Source of the DNA: Brachypodius melanocephalos
Lineage: Eukaryota; Chordata; Aves; Passeriformes; Pycnonotidae
Assembly: GCA_013398615.1 (NCBI GenBank)
Contig: VZSR01002395.1
Coordinates: 3,052,069-3,116,068, forward strand
Direction: 5' to 3'
Length of the DNA stretch: 64,000 bases
The translations under genes and the position numbers were made by a program. The notes beneath the pieces were generated by a model. That model saw nothing but the letters and a program-made list of their open reading frames with translations, was not told where the DNA came from and did no database searches. This document shows, one piece after another, positions 12,501-24,021 of this stretch (the stretch's first letter is position 1; the number at the start of each line of letters is the position of its first letter).

Positions 12501-13259
12501 TTCTCTTACAGATAAAATAATAATCTTTCTCTACTTTCAAATTAACTTCTGGAGTCCAGTGTTCTAATACTGGAGATCATATGATTGATCTCGAACCACA
12601 GGCTTAGCACGCAACCCAGTTACTCTACAGACAAGACCTTCCTTTCAGGGAAGATTTTTTTTCAGGGAAGGACTGTCATTTTTAAATTCTTCTGCCTCCT
12701 CCTTTCCTAAATTAATGTAATCATAACAGTAAAAAGCTAAATGATTTCTCCAACTAAGGGAGACAAAAGTGCTGTAAAAATCATCCCAGTGGAGATGCAC
12801 TGCTGCTATTCCAGTGTCTTCACCACTCTGGAACTGAGCAACTGTCACAGAGGCTCTTCCTCACTCCTTTCAAGAGCCAACAGTTCCAATTTCTGTTCCT
12901 GCATTGCTCCTCCTCTACAGCACTTTAAAAAAACCTGTCTGTGTGCCATCTTGGCAACCATATCCCAGGCTGGCAACTGCTAATGCAGATCAGCAAATAC
13001 TCCAGGGATCAGAGTACAAAACTGCAATCTGCAAAAGGGAAGCCACAGAACACACGCTCTTAGCTCCCAAACTGAGGCAGGAGAACGCTTTCTGGAACAA
13101 TTCCCCAAAGTTTCAGACAACTCATGACAAAGTATCTCCCAAAACAAGAGAGCAGAAGAAAGAAAATCTTTACCTCTGGTAGAATCCTTGCTTTGGTTAT
13201 GCCTCGGATTTTGTAGAGGCACCTCATTAGACTTGCTGCTCCACATCGTGTCAATTTAC
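690..13259 (-). CDS. CEP350: CEP350 (centrosome-associated protein 350), N-terminal part, ten coding exons
   Basis: Large centrosome and centriolar-satellite scaffold, about 3,100 residues in human, that helps anchor microtubules and supports ciliogenesis with FOP/CEP43 and CEP19. Coding exons in transcript order are 13246-13174, 11546-11503, 10554-10440, 9828-9696, 8720-8140, 7625-7515, 5048-4935, 2770-2627, 1811-1159 and 811-690. All have GT/AG borders and their phases agree, giving 2,090 coding bases. Recognisable blocks, in order, are MWSSKSNEVPLQNP at the N terminus, LRHIENKLEIAPTSTAVFDS, SPLRATTLESNVKK, DETVVRYLNDRPTIEALQ, KLEKLKERIRKQWEHSEE, IRTPDGKIWHADEF, WREGQKLAKKILGPAPRIE, FLPMEIRGILDDLQLDS and a Lys/Glu/Gln-rich coiled coil starting at EVRQYIIRQQEER. 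Each lines up with human CEP350 as I recall it. The rest, including the C-terminal CAP-Gly domain, lies beyond the left edge. The first intron exceeds 10 kb and leads to the CpG island near 23.8 kb. Identification is near certain. Confidence 0.96.
1159..1811 (-). CDS. CEP350: CEP350 coding exon 9
   Basis: Longest CEP350 exon here (653 bases). It carries Ser/Arg-rich sequence (SSSRSSERSRSKVRSETN), the conserved FLPMEIRGILDDLQLDS motif, RSHSPTKRKPDK, and the start of a highly charged coiled coil rich in Lys, Glu and Gln. The acceptor is TTTAGCAG and the donor CACAG|GTACAG. Confidence 0.96.
2627..2770 (-). CDS. CEP350: CEP350 coding exon 8
   Basis: Encodes SASSWREGQKLAKKILGPAP followed by a basic segment ending GRERAAKSG, near-identical in layout to human CEP350. 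The acceptor is TTTTGCAG and the donor TCTG|GTAAAT. It is phase 1 at both ends. Confidence 0.95.
3590..3830 (+). repeat. CR1 LINE 3'-end fragment in a CEP350 intron
   Basis: Contains the typical CR1 tail phrases in sense orientation, such as GGGTTAGGTTGGATACTAGG, a TTCATTCAGAGGGTG-type segment and GGCTTCCCAGGGAACTGGTG. It is old and eroded, has lost the terminal ATTCTATGATTCT repeat, and sits antisense to CEP350. CR1 is the dominant LINE family in birds. Confidence 0.75.
4935..5048 (-). CDS. CEP350: CEP350 coding exon 7
   Basis: Encodes a short basic segment, ERNKEKKATRPVRKVQKLT. The acceptor is TTTTTAG and the donor ACAAG|GTGATT. It is phase 1 at both ends, so it could be skipped without a frameshift. 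Confidence 0.93.
6532..6579 (+). repeat. Uninterrupted A48 homopolymer in a CEP350 intron
   Basis: Forty-eight consecutive A on the plus strand, read as poly(U) in the CEP350 transcript. No LINE or SINE body or target duplication is visible next to it, so it looks like an expanded mononucleotide tract. Length in the assembly may be inexact. Confidence 0.9.
7515..7625 (-). CDS. CEP350: CEP350 coding exon 6
   Basis: Encodes GFNPAETRIRTPDGKIWHAD and then ELYRDIALQLK, a strongly conserved CEP350 block. The acceptor is CTTTCAG and the donor AAAAG|GTGAGC. It is phase 1 at both ends. Confidence 0.95.
8140..8720 (-). CDS. CEP350: CEP350 coding exon 5
   Basis: Exon of 581 bases containing DETVVRYLNDRPTIEALQ and the helical block KQRQHDAKLEKLKERIRKQW, both hallmarks of the CEP350 N-terminal third. 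The Ser/Glu-rich linker before and between them is bird-specific in sequence. The acceptor is TTCTAG and the donor AGAG|GTACGG. Confidence 0.96.
9696..9828 (-). CDS. CEP350: CEP350 coding exon 4
   Basis: Encodes a Ser/Lys-rich start, then SPLRATTLESNVKK and VEFREPLASY, conserved with human. The acceptor is TGCTTCAG and the donor TACAG|GTTAGT. It enters in phase 1 and leaves in phase 2. Confidence 0.94.
10440..10554 (-). CDS. CEP350: CEP350 coding exon 3
   Basis: Encodes LRHIENKLEIAPTSTAVFDS and a basic Ser-rich tail (SASASRKSSRK). The acceptor is AATTCTAG and the donor GAAGG|GTATGT. Taking G 10440 as the last exonic base makes the phase agree with the next exon, so no extra exon is needed between them. 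Confidence 0.94.
11503..11546 (-). CDS. CEP350: CEP350 coding exon 2 (44-base microexon-like)
   Basis: Short exon encoding DLTAAWASFSQTKAA, which matches the human segment just before the LRHIENK block. The acceptor is CTGGAAG and the donor GCTGCT|GTAAGT. It enters in phase 1 and leaves in phase 0. Confidence 0.88.
12560..12640 (-). repeat. tRNA-like remnant, possibly a decayed SINE head
   Basis: On the minus strand, TAGAGTAACTGG (12627-12616) resembles a pol III box A and GGTTCGAGATC (12597-12587) resembles box B and a tRNA T arm. The spacing is about 14 bases shorter than in an intact tRNA, so the anticodon arm is incomplete and this is not a functional tRNA gene. Just downstream is a short hairpin, GAGATC...GATCTC (12573-12592). 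Confidence 0.35.
13174..13259 (-). CDS. CEP350: CEP350 coding exon 1, with start codon at 13246
   Basis: Thirteen untranslated bases precede the ATG at 13246-13244, which begins MWSSKSNEVPLQNPRHNQ, the CEP350 N terminus. The acceptor follows a pure T run (TTTTTTTTAG) and the donor is CAGAG|GTAAAG. The start is chosen by homology; no upstream in-frame ATG is visible in the exon. Confidence 0.94.
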
Positions 13260-16200
13260 CTAAAAAAAACCAAAAACCAGTCATGTAAGAATCAAAGAGG
13301 TATCTTCGTCTAAAGAGAACATAACCTTGATCATTATGATGAATGTCCACCTCATATGATGACTTCAAACCTTCATCATGAACAAGGCCAGATAATCAGC
13401 ATGAAATCACAGATGTGGTCACAGCTTCCTGCAGAAACTATGTAATTCCACAGATAAAGATGGGTTTGATTTTGTTCTCTATCAACCCAGACGTCCACGC
13501 AATTTAGATCAGAGTAACAAGTATTGCAGCAAATCTGAAGAAGTCCACCCTGGAATTCTGCACACACAGGCCTAACAGAGACAGTACCACATGGCTTGAA
13601 CCCATAAATGCTTGGGGAAAATCCCCAACTCCACCAGTGACAGGATGAATGTGTCACTGACCTCTGTAAAAGGAAAAGGCACAGCAGAACTGCATGGCAG
13701 GACACTACAGCCAGGGAAAATGACATGGATGGTGCCACTGTTGTTTTCCTGTGAACTTCAAAGGTAAAACTAACAGTGAATCTAAAATTAAAGTGTGAAC
13801 TTCCAGCCAGTATCACCAAAGCAGTTTTTATAAACAAGAAAAGGAAAAAAAACCCAATCAAACAACAAAAAAAGGACTCAGCACATGCTTACTGAGCTGT
13901 CTTCATAACACACTGACAACACTTCTGCTATGGAAAGAAAAAGTCAGGTGACCACAGAATTCCAACAGGAAACTCTAGATCTCTGAAAGAGTCATAAAAA
14001 CAAATTTTCCACTCTCTTCTTTCATAAACTCCCAGATGTAATTTTCCTTATTTTTTAATTACTGAAAATTTCTTTTGCTCTCAATTCCCTACACGGTGTG
14101 CCACATAAAAAAGGAATCAAATATAAAGATCGATCTTCTGGTAAAAGCAGACCAAAATTAACACTACCTACTACTTACTGAAACAGATTTTTGCCCATAT
14201 ACTTTGTGACAAGGATTTTTATCATATATGGTTTTAAGGATACTGACAGTGACCAGCAGTAAAGTTGGGTCTCACATTCAGTCATATATCCTGTATTTAC
14301 ACCAGTAAGGTATCCCAAAAAACTGCTCTTATGTCCCAGGAAAAACTATCAATAATAAGAACAAAGGCCTTCAAAAGACTTTCAGTTGTGACTTTCTTTG
14401 ATGAATCCAAGTGTTTGAAAGAGTGAGGAAAAGGCATGTAAGCTTATATATGTAGGTACAAAAACACAAATCTACAATAATGCAGAAATTCTAGAAAGGA
14501 AGGGTGGGTGTGTTAGTTTTTAAGTATCCAACAGTTATAGGCATCAAGCCAAGTGTAGTTGGAAAATTCTGCTTCTAGGACAGGTGGTGAAGAGCTCATA
14601 CATGCAGAACAGCACTTTGTGCCTCACATCATTCATGCTGTAAATCACAGCACTGCCCTACCCTGGAAATCATCCAGCTGACCCTCTCCATCATTGGAGA
14701 AAAGAGCAGTTGGGATAGAAATGCAGAAAATAAATACTAATAAAAATGAGGGAATTTTCCATAGAGAAATGATTTTGAGAGCTGCTGAAAACACCTTATC
14801 ATTCCAGTATCAGTTTCTTGCCCAAACACATATGTAACAAAACCTACTCAATATGTAAATTTAGCATGTGATAACTTCTGGACAGCAACCATCTGTTAAA
14901 GGATTAAGTATCCATCTTTGTGTAATTGCTTAGGATTTATTCTTATCATTAGAATTATTAGTATAGATAAGAAAACTTAATTAGGGACTATAATTGTTCT
15001 TTTAATTTTACATGCAAAAATCTCTATAGTTTATTTTAGGATGCCCTGCGAATGTAGAATTGTAACACACTCTATGCACTCCTTAAATCTACGTGAAAAG
15101 TACCAGATTAAGCAATCTGAAATGGCTTGTTAATAGCTTTCATCCTGACACTAAAAACTGCCAGTCTGAGCTGAACAGAACTCATTCAGACAGTGAAACA
15201 CTTTAGAGAACACCCGATATAGTGCACACCATACACAGAGATCACACGTGTGTGAGAATAAAAAACACTGAGTTATTCTCACAGGTGTGTGCTGATGATC
15301 ACCAGTGGTCAATAATTCTATCTCAACTCCTTCCAAAGTCTCTAATGCTCCTCAATAAAAGGCCATTCAACCTCTCCTCCAAGCTGGGAAGAAATCAGAA
15401 AGCATCTTGCTGTACTTATCCTAATGCACACCAGCTGCAGCATCAGCTCCAAGTGCAAAGTTTGACCCTCCCTGGCTTCAGAGCAGCCCCTGAGATTCAC
15501 TGAGCAGCTTTGCTAAACTCAGGTTGCTGCTGATTGGAAAAAAAGCCCCGTCAGAAACGAGCACTCTGGAGCTGTCTACAGTTTCAGGAAGGCAACACTG
15601 CAGTAGTTTTCGGTCCTGATGTAATCACAACTCTGAGGGTTTGGGGTTTAGGTGTCCCCCCCCCAATCCTTTAGAAGGATGGGAGAAATTTATGAGCTTT
15701 TCAAAACCTACATACAAATAAATTATGTTGATTCCCATAAACCACTGAATTCCTACATATTATTAACATAACTTTTCTCTATTGCTACAGCTTACATGAA
15801 TAAGCAGCACTCTGTAAAAAAAAAAACAAGTACTTGCACAATTCAATACCCTGCCTCTGCAAAAAGTTCAACCAGTCAGAGAAGACTCTTCATTGCTACC
15901 AAAAGTACAGAAAGGGTTGGGGAATTAAAAAGAAATAAATCCAGAAACAGTTACCAAGTCTGTTTATAGGACTTGCATGCAGGGTAATAGACCAGTTAAA
16001 CACCAAAATACATTGAAATTAATATTGATCAGGGAATAATACTAAACAAAAAAAAATATGAAGGAAATTGAAATTATTTTTAACTACAATTTGCATCAAT
16101 ATAAAAATTGTCTCAAAGTCTCACGAATAACTTTTAGATAAAATACACAAAAAGTACATTCTGAAATGACTGCTTCAAAGAGATCTTGTTCTGCTAAACT

Positions 16201-19200
16201 AAATGATCCATCTCTATTTAATACTGACCTTAAACAAAGAGACTGAGCTCAAAAGATGAAATGCCAAAGAACTTCTGAGGAGACAGCACTGATGGCAGAA
16301 GGTTATCTGCAAGCTGCATGAAGCTCTGAGAATCTTAAGATTGTTGGAAAAAAGGTGGAAGACTGCAGAATCAACAGAACTAATCTCATGGTTATTGGAT
16401 TGCTCACTGGGAGATACAGACATCCTCCACAGGTCCATTCAAGGCTGGTTTGCCAAGCCCCTTCTTGGATGAGTGATTAAGATACAAACACCATTGTGCT
16501 CTGACATTTCAATCCCACATCAAGTGCCCATCTCATTCTTTACTCACATATCTTAAAAAAAAAAAAAAGTACACAAGAGAAGGCACAACAGAACTGCTTC
16601 AGATGAGGACCTAAGAGGAAGCACGAAAGGAAACAATACACTCCAAATTCCTGGAAGAAACTGGACAGGGGGATGGATACAGGACCTGACAACCACTCAC
16701 TTCTACAAACACTGTTCCTACAAGAAGACATTGAAGAGAACTGACAGATCGGAAAATGCATGAGAAAGCACCGGAAAGGAGGAAATGGAAACAAAGAGAA
16801 AACCATTGCCACATAAAAAAGGAACATGAGAAACCAACACATTTAATACTAAACATACCAAGGATGGCATTGAAAGGTACAACAGACAGTAAATCAAGAG
16901 GTCAACATAGTTTAGAGCACAGCACCTTAGAAAGAGTGGGAGATATGAAAGCAGAATATGCTTAGTAAAGATATATAAAAATGTGAAGATATTAAAAACA
17001 ACACTGGGAAAAAGAGAAAGAAAAATGGTGAGAGAAGCAGGATATTAAAAGGAAGAGAATGAAAAAGGCAGGAAGGTCAGAGAAATGTAATGAACTTTTG
17101 AGGAACTAGAGAGCAGCAAAAAAAGGAAGAAAAGAAACGTGTGTATCGGTTCAACCGTGACGTTTTTTCAAATATCCTTGGTAAGGTTTGTTCTCTTAGT
17201 AGCACAGACTTGGTAAGAAAAGAGGAAACTCAGAAGTCAGGGCACTGGAAGAAGGAAACAGGAGAGGAAGCTGAATTGTGCAGATTCAGAGAAAGAAGAC
17301 AATGTGAACAAGAAATCACCCACTGCTATTTTCACTAACAATTAGAGGCTATGGAAAAACCCCAGTATGCACAGGGAACAGTATTCCTCAAGACTCTGTT
17401 TCTTATAAAAACACAAGGGATACTAAACATAAGGGATACCACAAAAGAAAAGATGAAGGTTTGCTAAGAGTATGGAATGAAACAAGTTATTAACATTGAC
17501 TTCTATGGGATATTCTCAAATGTTTTATCCACATAGTGGCAGATTCTGCTACAAACTGGGCACACAGTGCACAAGGACAACATTTCATGCAGTTTAAGCA
17601 AAAATAAGGCACCAGTGCCAACTGAAGAAGCCATCTTTGACTTTCTTTATGGCTGGATCTTTCTTGTCTTTCTCAGGCAGAAAGTCAATGGGCTTATGTT
17701 GTAAAGCAAAGTGAACTGGGAGTCTGGTACAGGCTATAATAATTTTGCCTGTTCTTTTTGCTTTATTAATTTTATCTATGTCATACTGTAAGCAACATCC
17801 TCCACACAAGCAGAACAAGAAGAGATGGAAACACCGGTGAACAGTGGGATCAGTCTCAGCCCTGCACTGGCTGTTGCTCCCCAGGAGCAAATGTCTAAAG
17901 CTGCTCTTGCCTTTGCCTTGAGAACAGTGGGACAGGGGACAACAAGAGCCATTCACCTTCTTCTGACCACTGGAGATACCACTGGGGCTCAAGGGCACCC
18001 TGCCCCAGCACGTCCCACTGCACCCACACCGCACACAGTGCACACCTGTCTGGGGAGGAAATGGACACAGACACAAATAATTGGTTTTTCCTGTTTGCAA
18101 AAACATTTTAAGTTTCCATGTATAAATACAAAGGTGAGTTTTGAATCTTAAAAGAGCCTCTGGAGCTCCTGTCTGTGCAGCTAAAGCTCTGCATTGCTGG
18201 GAGTAACAGACACAGGTGGACAGGTACAGGCAGACCCAGCCAAGCAAACTGTTTTGCTGAGCCAGTTCACTGAAAGTGATGGAAATTATATTTAAAGATG
18301 CCAGAAACACTTTGCGTGTCTTCTCAAATACCACAAAACACAATTTATTATGATATGCCACAGTCTGGAATAAAAATAACATTAATTTACTAGTTTTTCT
18401 GGAACCCAAGTTCTTACCATATTGCATTATCCCATTTAAATGAGAGTTAAAAATATCCACAACACATTGTCCTAAGATTTGTTTTGGTTATGTATATGGG
18501 CTTTTTATATTTTTTTTACAAGAGTGGCATATTCTTTCTTTGGGCAGAGAATATTTTGAGGAAACTTTGCCTTTCAACATTATCAGAAGCAGGCAATGTA
18601 CTGACCTTCCTCAGGACTGAGGACAAATTCCAGCACAATAAACAAATGCATGACGTGTTTGTCCAAAAAGCTCCACATCTCCAGAATCTACAGCTGACAC
18701 TGCAGAATGAGGCAGGTCCTCTCTCCACCTTCTTCCAATGCTCATTTATACAATAAGCTTTCAAATAAAACGTAAAGGAAGTGAACACCAGCAATGCCCA
18801 AGGAGCTCATGAATGTGTAGCTGCTCTGAGTGATCTAATTTTAGATAATATTCAATATTTTGTCTTGTAATACAAGCAGTATATATACCAGAAGAATCCA
18901 AATTCTAATCATCATTACTTTGCAAAATAATTAAAACAAACAAAATAAAAGCTTAATAAGTAAAAGAAATTAAATAAAATTTGATCTGTCTTAAGCTAGA
19001 AAACAAAACAACTTTAGGGATACTAAGGCAGTACAAAGAAAGAGCAATCAAGATACACCACACTCTTGCAGATAGAAGAGCATTTAAAAATTTCAAAGCA
19101 TGTGTCACTACCTCTAGCTGTTAACCAGGAAGATAAATGACATAAAACACACATCCATCAAATGTCAAAAAACCCAACAGAAAATACAAATATGTTTCCT

Positions 19201-20041
19201 GAGTTCCATGATTAAATCACTGGCACCAGTCAGCTACTAAATTTGCATCCAAACTATAGTGAAGATTTCTCTACAAATAAAACATTTCTGAATCTGATTC
19301 TTTCCAACTGTATGCTGAGAATGGACATTTACCACACCCCTTCGCTATGAAAAGACATGGGAACTTGCAAAAGTGTCTCTGCTTCATCACAAGTGATGGA
19401 GAAGTGATAAAAAAAAATAAACTGGCCCTAAAACAGGACTAGTGGTTCTACTGCAAGTGAAATGCAGTGAATGTCTTCCTCTGCTGCATCACGTGCCAGG
19501 AGGTTCTCTGAGGAAAGCTATTGAAATGAATGTTGTGACAGCTAGTGTAACTTGATTCATTGTTCATGAAGAAATCACAGTACAAAGGCACAGAGAATGC
19601 ACCCATTTATTAAGGAGATGCACACAAGGGTTTGCCTATCCATTCACAAGTTCTGTATTTTCTTTGACTTCAAAGATCATAGCATTTATGACAGAGAAGA
19701 AAATACCCCAGTTTCTAGAACCAATAAAGTATTGCTGCATTTTCTTTCCTCAGCCTTCAAAGCAAGAATTCGTTCACTCTTTCCACCTCCAGTTACCAGA
19801 AACTGCACATTAGAAGATTTCAATTCTTGCAGCCCATAATAAATCCATTCAGCAGAATATGCTCAAATGCTTGAGGTCCTGTCTCATCTCCCAAGGAACA
19901 CACCACTGTGAGGGAGTCTTCTTAGAACTTAGAGGCAATCCTCTCAGCCGAGTGCAAGAACCAGAGCTATCAATTTTGAGAAAGACAGCAGCTTTCAACC
20001 TCTCAACACAACCATGGACATACGAGCAGAGAAGCAACATG

Positions 20042-20079
20042 ATCTGCAGCTTTGTCATCTGCAGCTTTGTCATCTGCAG
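20042..20079 (+). repeat. 15-bp tandem repeat, 2.5 copies
   Basis: The unit ATCTGCAGCTTTGTC occurs twice without change, then begins a third copy (ATCTGCAGG). It is a minor local duplication. Confidence 0.85.
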
Positions 20080-21782
20080 GATGACTGCTGTTTTCTTCCA
20101 AAGCAGAGTAAAGTGCATGAAAATTTCAGGGAAAATGTTCCAAATGCCACATTCTCACCTTTAATGTCTCTGCTCAGAATTGCATTCAGAAGGAGCACCT
20201 AAGAAGTGTCTCAATAACACCACAAGATGTCAAAAAAAAACCCCAAACACAAAAACCTCATGACAAGCTGAACAGCAACCACCAGCTGTGTTTCTGACCT
20301 GGCATTACAAAGGCAGATACCAGGACTTTGCTAAAAGACTTTTTCATGATCTAGCTAAATGTAGCAATAAGATATTTTCTCATATTTAAATAACACCATT
20401 CCTTCAAAAGTTTTTCTGTTTCAGTCTGAGAACTCCACCTGGTGCATTGCCATGGATGTGACCTAGTGAGAAATTCTGCCATTGGTGAGAAGTGTTCTTT
20501 GGAAGCTAAACCAGCCAGAATTCCTGTTAGCATTCACTAAGTTTCAATTGACCTGGTATAATTGATTAGTTAATTTATTTGCTCTATTCTTTCTCTAGCA
20601 TATTGACAAAAGTTTCAGACTTAGGCATACAAGTAATTTTATTCTCAATGGAGCAGTCCATTAAAGCCTATTATATCATTAGCACAATGATACACATCTA
20701 TCTTCCAAGCACTTATATCTATGGATAAATTTTACACTTCTGTTCTAATTCAGCCACATGCCTAATATATTGACTGCACTGGGAAAGTTTTCTTTCTGCA
20801 CTCAACTATTAAAGTCCTTCTGTTATCATTACTGTAGTACTACACCTGATCTCAAACTAACACTCACATTGATTTGAATGGGATTAATTAGTTTAAGTAC
20901 ATCAATAGCAGAGTTAAACAGTTCTGCTGTACTGATAAAAAGGTGGCTCTCTGATGTAAATTTTCAAGGTGGAGTTGAGCAGATTTAGCACCTCCACAGT
21001 GGGGAAGGAATCCAAATTTTCCTTGCTATGTTCTCTAAAAATCATGTCACTCTGTCACAGATGCAATGCTCAGCTGACTGCATCACAAACCAGTCCAACT
21101 CACTAACCTGGCAGAAAATTAACAATTTTTCTTTTATGGTGACTTTTCTTCCAGTTTATCAGGCTGCTGCCAGGACAGTCAAGGTGGGAGGAAAGAAGCA
21201 GCAGCACATCCCACCATTCATGTTATGTTGTGCAGCTTCACTCACCTCCCAGAAATGGCAATACAGAATAGATCCAGTGCTGTGTGCACTGACGCTTCTG
21301 ACTTCAAACCTAACTGGAAACGCATTAATGGACTGCAGCCTCATCTGAGCACTCTAAAGTCAATGGGACTGAACACTTGAACGACTTTATCCACAAGTCT
21401 GCTTGATACAAGGAAACTTTTTTAGCAGAAAACAGCTCTATGTCTGGTAGAGGGGTGAAAGGAGATGCAAAGTTCATTACATCCAAGTCAACAAAACCTT
21501 CAGTACAGATGTACAAACTCCAAGATTAGACTCCTATCCATTTAAGGAATGCTTTTGCTATGCTGACACAAACTGCCAATAAAGTTATTTCAAGGCATAA
21601 AAGACATGATCCACATTGGGACTGGTTGATCAGTAAAGCATTCAAACCTGAGCTATGCACCAAAGCTTAGTAAAACAAACCCATATAAACAAAATGTTCT
21701 ATAATTTTAAAATAACTTTCTTTCAGTCACCACCACACCCAGCCTAGGCAGCCTACAAGATGATCCATGCCCATCAGCAACA

Positions 21783-22380
21783 CAGAATCCTAGAACGGTT
21801 TGTGTTGGAAGGGACTTTAAATATTATTTAGTTCCTACTCCAGGCCACCGACACCTTCCAGGCTGCTCCAAGCCCCATCCAATCTAGACTTGAACACTTC
21901 CAGAGACGGGGCAGCCACAGCTCTGGGCAGCCCGTGCCAGGGTCTCACCACCCTCACAAGGAAGAATTTCTTCCCAATGCCTAAGCTAAACCCAGTCTCT
22001 CAGTTTGAAGCCATTCCCTCTTGATCACCTCTATAATTCCCAATGAAGAGTCCTTCTCTGATTTCCTTGTAGGTCCCTTCGGACACTGACCATGCTGTGA
22101 GGTCTCCATGCAATCTTCTCTGAACAGCCCCAACGCCCTCAGCCTGTCTGCACAGCAGAGGTGCTCCAGTTCTCTTACCAACTTTGTGGCCTCCTCTGGA
22201 GTCGCTCCAACAGCTCCACGACCTTTCTATGTTGGGAACACCAGAACTGTACACAGCACTCCAGGTGAGGTCTCACTAGACTGCACCAGAGGGGCTCAAT
22301 CACCTCTCTCAAGATGCTGCCCACACTCCTTTGGATGCTCGTAATTTCCACCGTACCCTGGCCCCTGGCAGAGCTGTGCC
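21783..22380 (-). repeat. CR1 LINE fragment, antisense, about 600 bp
   Basis: Begins with the reverse complement of the CR1 tail (CACAGAATCCTAGAACGG, then TTGGAAGGGACTTTA) and continues through typical CR1 phrases such as GGGCAGCCCGTGCCAGGGTC, AAGAATTTCTTCCCAATGCC and AACACCAGAACTGTACACAG. It is the longest CR1 piece in the window and lies in CEP350 intron 1 in the same orientation as the gene. Confidence 0.88.
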
Positions 22381-22934
22381 ATTACTACATAAATTAAGTT
22401 GCTCTGCTCAGTGGGAGCAGGATACTTCTGTTTAAAGTAGCGTCACTCACAGAAACCAAAGCCTTCGACAGTTTACAGTGTTCACGTGGCCACACCCTCA
22501 GTTGTATTTAATTATCTCAAGCATTACCTAATGAAACTGTTGCAGCAACCAGAACTATAGCAGAGACGGCAAAACTTAGCCTGTCTCTGGAGAGAAAAGG
22601 ACAGAGCCTGAGAGAACATCGACAACATACACACGAAGCAGTGAATCACTTACTGCTGCACAGGTTTGTCCCACAAACACTTCTGGTCACCGTACTTCGA
22701 GGTCTCAAATCAGTGTAACAGCTGAAGCAGCTCAAGATGACAAAACCCCCCACTCCGGCCTCAGAAACAACCAGTAAGTGCTAAATTTTCAATTTCAAGA
22801 CAGTGGATTGTTCATCTACACAATGAAGCTATTTTACAGACAAACCTCTACCTGCAAACTTACACAACGTGCCAGGAGATGCTCAGCTGCTCACCTACAG
22901 CTTATACCCAGAGACAGAAACAATGAGAGAATCA

Positions 22935-23125
22935 GAAAATTGTCAAGGCTGGGCCTTTAAGATCATCAAGTCAAATCATTCACCCACTCTATCCCTTAAA
23001 CCACTAAACCACACTGCCAGATCCAGACACATCCTAAACACCTCTGGGGATGCTGAGTCCACCATCTCCCTGTGCAACCTACTCCAGTGCCTGATCACCT
23101 TAACTATTCCACAAAAACTACACCG
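22935..23125 (-). repeat. CR1 LINE fragment, antisense, diverged
   Basis: Phrases such as TTTAAGATCATCAAGTCAAA, CTCTGGGGATGCTGAGTCCA and CTCCAGTGCCTGATCACC follow the antisense CR1 layout, but with many changes. It is probably a different, older subfamily from the copy at 21.8 kb. Confidence 0.65.
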
Positions 23126-23785
23126 ACAGCAGGCAACATACCACATAAAACTGCATCCACAGGGAAAAAAAAAAATAAAACCCAACAGAGTCATACTCGT
23201 ACAGAAGCCTTTATGCCTCCAACAGGTACAGTGAACGGCACTGATGAAGTCAGAGGAGGCTCGGGGCAGATGTTCCTGGGGATGTCAGGAGGACTTTGAG
23301 CGGGCAGACACAGAGCGATGCCGCAATGCCGGGGCAGGACGCCCTGGCACAGCACAGACACGGGCAAAGCGCACATTTAAACTTTAAAAGCTCCGTCCCG
23401 GTGCTCGGGGCGGCTCCGAGAGCAGCCGGCCCCCCCACCCCGTCTTCTGTTTCTGCTTCTCCACAGAAACATCCGAGGTCGGTGGTTTCCCCCACAACGC
23501 GAAAAGACAACAGCGAAAAGGAGCACCCCAACCATCTCCCTTCATCCGCCAACCCCCGGTACGACAAGCAGCGGAGAACAAATTAAAACTAGAAAGAGAC
23601 TTAACGGGTGAAGCGAATACCGCGGAGACTCAGAGCCAGGCGGAGCGGCCGAGCCAAGTGACAGCCGGCAGCTCCTCGGGCCGGGCCCGCCCCGGCCCCA
23701 CCTCGCCCGACGCCCCGGCGGGGCGGCACCGCCGGCCGAGCGCGGCCTGGGGCGGCGGCGCGGGCCGCTCCCGCCGCCTCCTCAC

Positions 23786-23950
23786 CTGGTGGACGCCCGC
23801 TGCGCCGGCGGCAGGTCGCGGCACATCCCGCGGAGGGCGGGCGGACGGGGGGCGGCTCGAGCCCGGCGCGCGGCCCCTCAGCGGGCCCTCAGCGCCGCCA
23901 TTACCGGCCCGCAACTGACACGGAGCGGCGGCGGCGGCGCCGCACCGGGA
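23786..23950 (-). other. CEP350: Candidate untranslated first exon of CEP350
   Basis: On the minus strand a strong donor, CCACCAG|GTGAGG, ends at 23786 inside the CpG island, directly downstream of the TCTCGCGAGA box. Splicing to the acceptor at 13260 would join it to the exon with the start codon. The 5' limit is arbitrary because the transcription start cannot be read from sequence alone. Confidence 0.5.
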
Positions 23951-23952
23951 AC

Positions 23953-23962
23953 TCTCGCGAGA
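23953..23962. promoter_or_regulatory. TCTCGCGAGA core-promoter palindrome
   Basis: Perfect 10-bp palindrome known from TATA-less CpG-island promoters of housekeeping genes. It lies just upstream of the proposed CEP350 first exon, the usual position for this element. Confidence 0.7.
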
Positions 23963-24021
23963 ACCGGCTCGCCGCCGACCTTCCCAGCATGGCGCCGTCC
24001 CGCCGGGCCCCCTCGGCGCCG

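Larger units (their letters stand above)
13260..23785 (-). other. CEP350: CEP350 first intron (5' UTR intron), about 10.5 kb
   Basis: AT-rich intron between the proposed untranslated first exon and the exon with the start codon. It holds a purine-strand-biased stretch (16.74-17.34 kb), an unexplained 288-codon open frame (17594-18460, minus), a short 15-bp tandem repeat at 20.04 kb and two CR1 fragments at its 5' end. No further exon could be supported. Confidence 0.6.

Noticed and set aside
12587..12627. Functional tRNA gene
   Set aside because: Box A to box B spacing is too short for a full anticodon arm, and the acceptor stem does not pair.
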